DNA of 64,000 nt, from assembly GCA_029260765.1 (NCBI GenBank), contig JAJDCP010000133.1, forward strand, positions 62,001 to 126,000. The letters run 5' to 3'. Position 1 is the first letter of the stretch, and every line of letters starts with the position of its first letter. The notes below the pieces were generated by a model that was not told the DNA's origin, searched no databases, and saw nothing but the letters and a program-made list of their open reading frames with translations. The position numbers and the translations under genes are program-made. This document shows, piece by piece, positions 61,928-64,000 of this stretch. Source of the stretch: Planctomycetota bacterium (GTDB taxonomy: Bacteria; Planctomycetota; J058; JAJDCP01).

Positions 61928-63349
61928 TTGCAATGTCCCGCCTGTAGCAAGTCGAATCCCCCCGGAGCAAGCTTCTGCATGGGCTGTGGAGGCGCGCTCG
62001 CGGCGGAGGACTTGTCTGAGCTCATCCTGCGTGAGGGGTACCGCTGCCTGCAGGGCAAGACCCTCAACGGCTACAAGATCCTGAAGCCTCTGGGTCAGGG
62101 AGGTATGGGCTCGGTCTTTCTGGCCGTCCAGGTCAAGCTCCGGCGCCGCGTGGCTCTCAAAGTGCTGCCTCCCAAGGCGGTGGAACGCGAAGGCAGCTTG
62201 CGTCGCTTCGAGCGTGAGGCACAGAGCCTGGCACGCCTCGAGCATCCGGGAATCGTCGCGGTCCATGACCTCTTTCAGGCACAAGGTCTGATCTGCATCG
62301 CGATGAGCTACGCCAATGGAGGCACGGTCCGCCACCTGATCAAGAAGAGAGGCAGCATCAACGAGAACTGGGCGGCGGACATCATCTGCCAGGCGGCTGC
62401 AGCGCTCGCGGCGGCGGCCAAGAAAGGGATCGTGCACCGGGACATCAAACCAGCCAACCTGCTGATGATGGACAACGGTCAGGTCAAGGTGGCCGATTTC
62501 GGGCTGGTGAAGTCCCAGAAAGAAGGCTCGGGACTCACGATCAGTGGCACCGTGATGGGGACGCCAACCTATATGGCGCCCGAACAGATCCGCGACTGCC
62601 GCAACGCAGATCACCGTTCAGACCTGTATGCACTGGGTTGTGTGTTGTACGAGCTGCTTAGCGGTAAGCCCCCGTTCGCCAGCAAGGACGTAACCAAGGT
62701 TCTGCTCGCGCAGCTCGAAGAAGCTCCCGACCTCGACAAGCTCAAGGTGAGCAAGACCATGCGACGGGCGCTCGAGCGTCTGCTTGCCAAGGACCCAGCC
62801 CTGCGTTTTCGCGATGGATCTGCCACGATCCGGGCCTTGAAGAGCCTCAGCCGCCGCGAGCGTGTCGGAAAGCAGAGCAGCGGGAAAACCTCCCGGGCCC
62901 GTCGGCCTTCTCCGCTGGCCGAGCTCGAAACTGTTCACGAACAGCCGCCGGAAGTCTCGTCCAACGCCCCCACCATCGAAGAAGCGCCCGAACCCGTGGG
63001 CACACCAGCTAGCGCGCGGCAGCGAAAGCTCGAGATCACCATGGCAGGACGCCAGGCCCGGGCGCGGCGCTGGCCCTGGTTGCTGCTGCTCGTGCTGATC
63101 GTTGCCGCCGTAGGGGTGGTCTCCAGCCGACCGGAATGGCTGGGTGTCCGCTGGGAAGCTGCCCGACATCGAGCGATCTCGGCCCGGAATGCCTGGCTCA
63201 GGCAGGGTGCGGCGCACAGCGCGGATCAGGACGACAGCGCTCTGGAATGGCTGATGCAGGGAGACGGCTGGGTCGTCGAAGGCCGTCACCGGCAGGCCCT
63301 TGAGGCCTATCAACGTTCGGAGTCGCTCTACCTGCACACCCGCCCGTAG
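61928..63349 (+). CDS. Ser/Thr protein kinase with N-terminal zinc ribbon and C-terminal membrane anchor
   Basis: 473 residues from a TTG preceded by GGGAGGAG. Zinc ribbon MQCPACSKSNPPGASFCMGC (CxxC-x13-CxxC) comes first. The kinase domain (~48-315) has the Gly-rich loop LGQGGMGSVF, Lys in RRVALKVL, Glu in RFEREAQSL, catalytic loop VHRDIKPANLL, DFG as VADFGLVKS, and TPTYMAPEQ. After a disordered linker (~316-380) there is one transmembrane helix (~382-400, PWLLLLVLIVAAVGVVSS) and an extracytoplasmic helical tail. This is the PknB-like membrane kinase architecture common in planctomycetes. Confidence 0.95.
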   Translation: MQCPACSKSNPPGASFCMGCGGALAAEDLSELILREGYRCLQGKTLNGYKILKPLGQGGMGSVFLAVQVKLRRRVALKVLPPKAVEREGSLRRFEREAQSLARLEHPGIVAVHDLFQAQGLICIAMSYANGGTVRHLIKKRGSINENWAADIICQAAAALAAAAKKGIVHRDIKPANLLMMDNGQVKVADFGLVKSQKEGSGLTISGTVMGTPTYMAPEQIRDCRNADHRSDLYALGCVLYELLSGKPPFASKDVTKVLLAQLEEAPDLDKLKVSKTMRRALERLLAKDPALRFRDGSATIRALKSLSRRERVGKQSSGKTSRARRPSPLAELETVHEQPPEVSSNAPTIEEAPEPVGTPASARQRKLEITMAGRQARARRWPWLLLLVLIVAAVGVVSSRPEWLGVRWEAARHRAISARNAWLRQGAAHSADQDDSALEWLMQGDGWVVEGRHRQALEAYQRSESLYLHTRP

Positions 63350-63369
63350 GCGGGCTCAGTGTGCTGCGA

Positions 63370-64000
63370 CTAGCCCAAATGCTCCGCGATGGCCGCCTTC
63401 TCGCTCTCAAGCTCGGCGACAGTCGCGGCCAGTTTCTCTTGCCCAAAGGCGTCGAACTCGAGGTTCTGGACGACCTGATACTCGCCATTCTCGATCGTGC
63501 AGGGCATCGAGCAATACACTCCTTCAGGGACGCCATACGAACCATCAGAGGCGATAGCCATGCTGACCCAGTCGCCATCTTCGGTGCCGTGCACCCAATC
63601 GCGGATGTGGTCCACAGCCGCGTTGGCCGCCGACGCCGCCGACGACTTGCCACGCGCTTCGATGATCGCGGCGCCACGTTTCTGCACAGTCGTGATGAAG
63701 TCTCCACGCAACCATTCTTGATCGCTGATGACCTCAGAGACCGACTGGCCGCCGATCTCTGCGTAGCGGGTATCAGGGAACTGCGTGGCCGAATGGTTGC
63801 CCCAGATCGTCATCTTCTTGACGCTGGTGATCGGCTGACCTGAGCGTTGCGCCAGTTGCGACTTCGCCCGGTTGTGGTCGAGGCGCGTCATCGCCATGAA
63901 TCGGTTGGCGGGAATGTCCCGCGCATGGCTGGCCGCGATCAGGCAGTTGGTGTTGGCTGGATTGCCGACAACCAGGACACGCAGATCATCAGCGGCCCGG
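63370..64000 (-). CDS. mdh: Malate dehydrogenase (5' part beyond window)
   Basis: The frame runs off the right end, so only the C-terminal ~209 residues are visible. Upstream residues read LRVLVVGNPANTNCLIAA, the conserved NPxNT block of NAD-dependent malate dehydrogenases. RLDHNRAKSQLA is the catalytic Asp/Arg region, and IWGNHSATQFPD carries the catalytic His. VSMAIASDGSYGVPEGVYCS follows the same family. This corresponds to the 'cytosolic-type' MDH group, not the MdhA/lactate group. It converges on the kinase gene across 20 nt, with a GC-rich hairpin spanning the kinase stop. Confidence 0.93.
   Translation of the reverse strand, partial: RAADDLRVLVVGNPANTNCLIAASHARDIPANRFMAMTRLDHNRAKSQLAQRSGQPITSVKKMTIWGNHSATQFPDTRYAEIGGQSVSEVISDQEWLRGDFITTVQKRGAAIIEARGKSSAASAANAAVDHIRDWVHGTEDGDWVSMAIASDGSYGVPEGVYCSMPCTIENGEYQVVQNLEFDAFGQEKLAATVAELESEKAAIAEHLG

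Noticed and set aside
61481..62614. Minus-strand frame rich in GVDSRDF repeats
   Set aside because: Complement of the DEVPAVDPAA repeat in the lipoprotein gene and of the kinase gene.
63339..63354. CCCGCC/GGCGGG hairpin over the kinase stop codon
   Set aside because: No T-run follows on either strand, so I could not call it a terminator; it may be chance in GC-rich DNA.
1..64000. tRNA, rRNA or CRISPR
   Set aside because: I saw no cloverleaf-like or repeat-spacer pattern on either strand; a tRNAscan or CRISPR search would settle this.

Overview
High-GC bacterial DNA, densely coded on both strands, with no rRNA, tRNA or CRISPR array visible. The mix of genes fits a Planctomycetota-like bacterium at moderate confidence: zinc-ribbon/HEAT and zinc-ribbon/Ser-Thr kinase membrane proteins, an exosortase with a C-terminal EpsI-like part, giant TPR proteins, an ECF sigma/anti-sigma operon, and a deiodinase-like lipoprotein. 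No marker gene in the window fixes the phylum.

Layout. 0-6.2 kb: 3' part of a sulfotransferase/glycosyltransferase-like fusion, three alpha/beta hydrolases and an RlmI-type methyltransferase. 6.2-11.4 kb: a membrane-anchored S1C protease, then purN-rpoN (sigma-54). 11.4-20.3 kb: an 1852-residue TPR protein, then an ECF sigma / zinc anti-sigma / small exported protein / 5'-nucleotidase operon. 20.3-25.7 kb: exosortase with two partner membrane proteins, a palindromic REP-like element, a TetR regulator and an unknown protein. 25.8-32.8 kb: a 2035-residue protein with macroglobulin-like beta domains but no signal peptide, divergent from a glutamine amidotransferase. 32.8-38.5 kb: an accessory island made of a frameshifted remnant, an Ig-like/tail-domain protein, and a divergent pair encoding a 214-residue protein and an 1180-residue toxin-like protein with a hydrophobic hairpin and a duplicated C-terminal domain. 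38.6-42.1 kb: a GT-C type membrane protein cut by one in-frame TGA, a Uma2-type nuclease and a saccharopine-dehydrogenase-like reductase. 42.2-48.6 kb: rhomboid-like protein, FAD dehydrogenase, and a secreted oomycete-elicitor-type transglutaminase behind a sigma-54-type promoter. 48.6-53.4 kb: an antiporter fused to RCK and EIIA domains, thiC and a TPR-like protein. 53.4-64 kb: zinc-ribbon/HEAT protein, secreted vWA protein, tandem PlsC acyltransferases, a split YdjM-like membrane protein, M61 peptidase, glutaredoxin, deiodinase-like lipoprotein, Ser/Thr kinase and the 3' part of mdh.

Themes. Much of the window concerns envelope and secretion (exosortase, vWA, transglutaminase, proteases, lipoprotein) and signalling (sigma-54, ECF sigma, kinase, EIIA domain). 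Many gene pairs overlap by 4 nt (ATGA or GTGA), so translational coupling is common. Three loci are broken in informative ways: the remnant at 32.8-33.4 kb, the TGA-split GT-C gene, and the split YdjM-like gene whose 56-codon N-terminal half is easily missed. The strongest candidate for an undescribed system is the 32.8-38.5 kb island. The cytosolic-looking macroglobulin-like giant beside it is the second.
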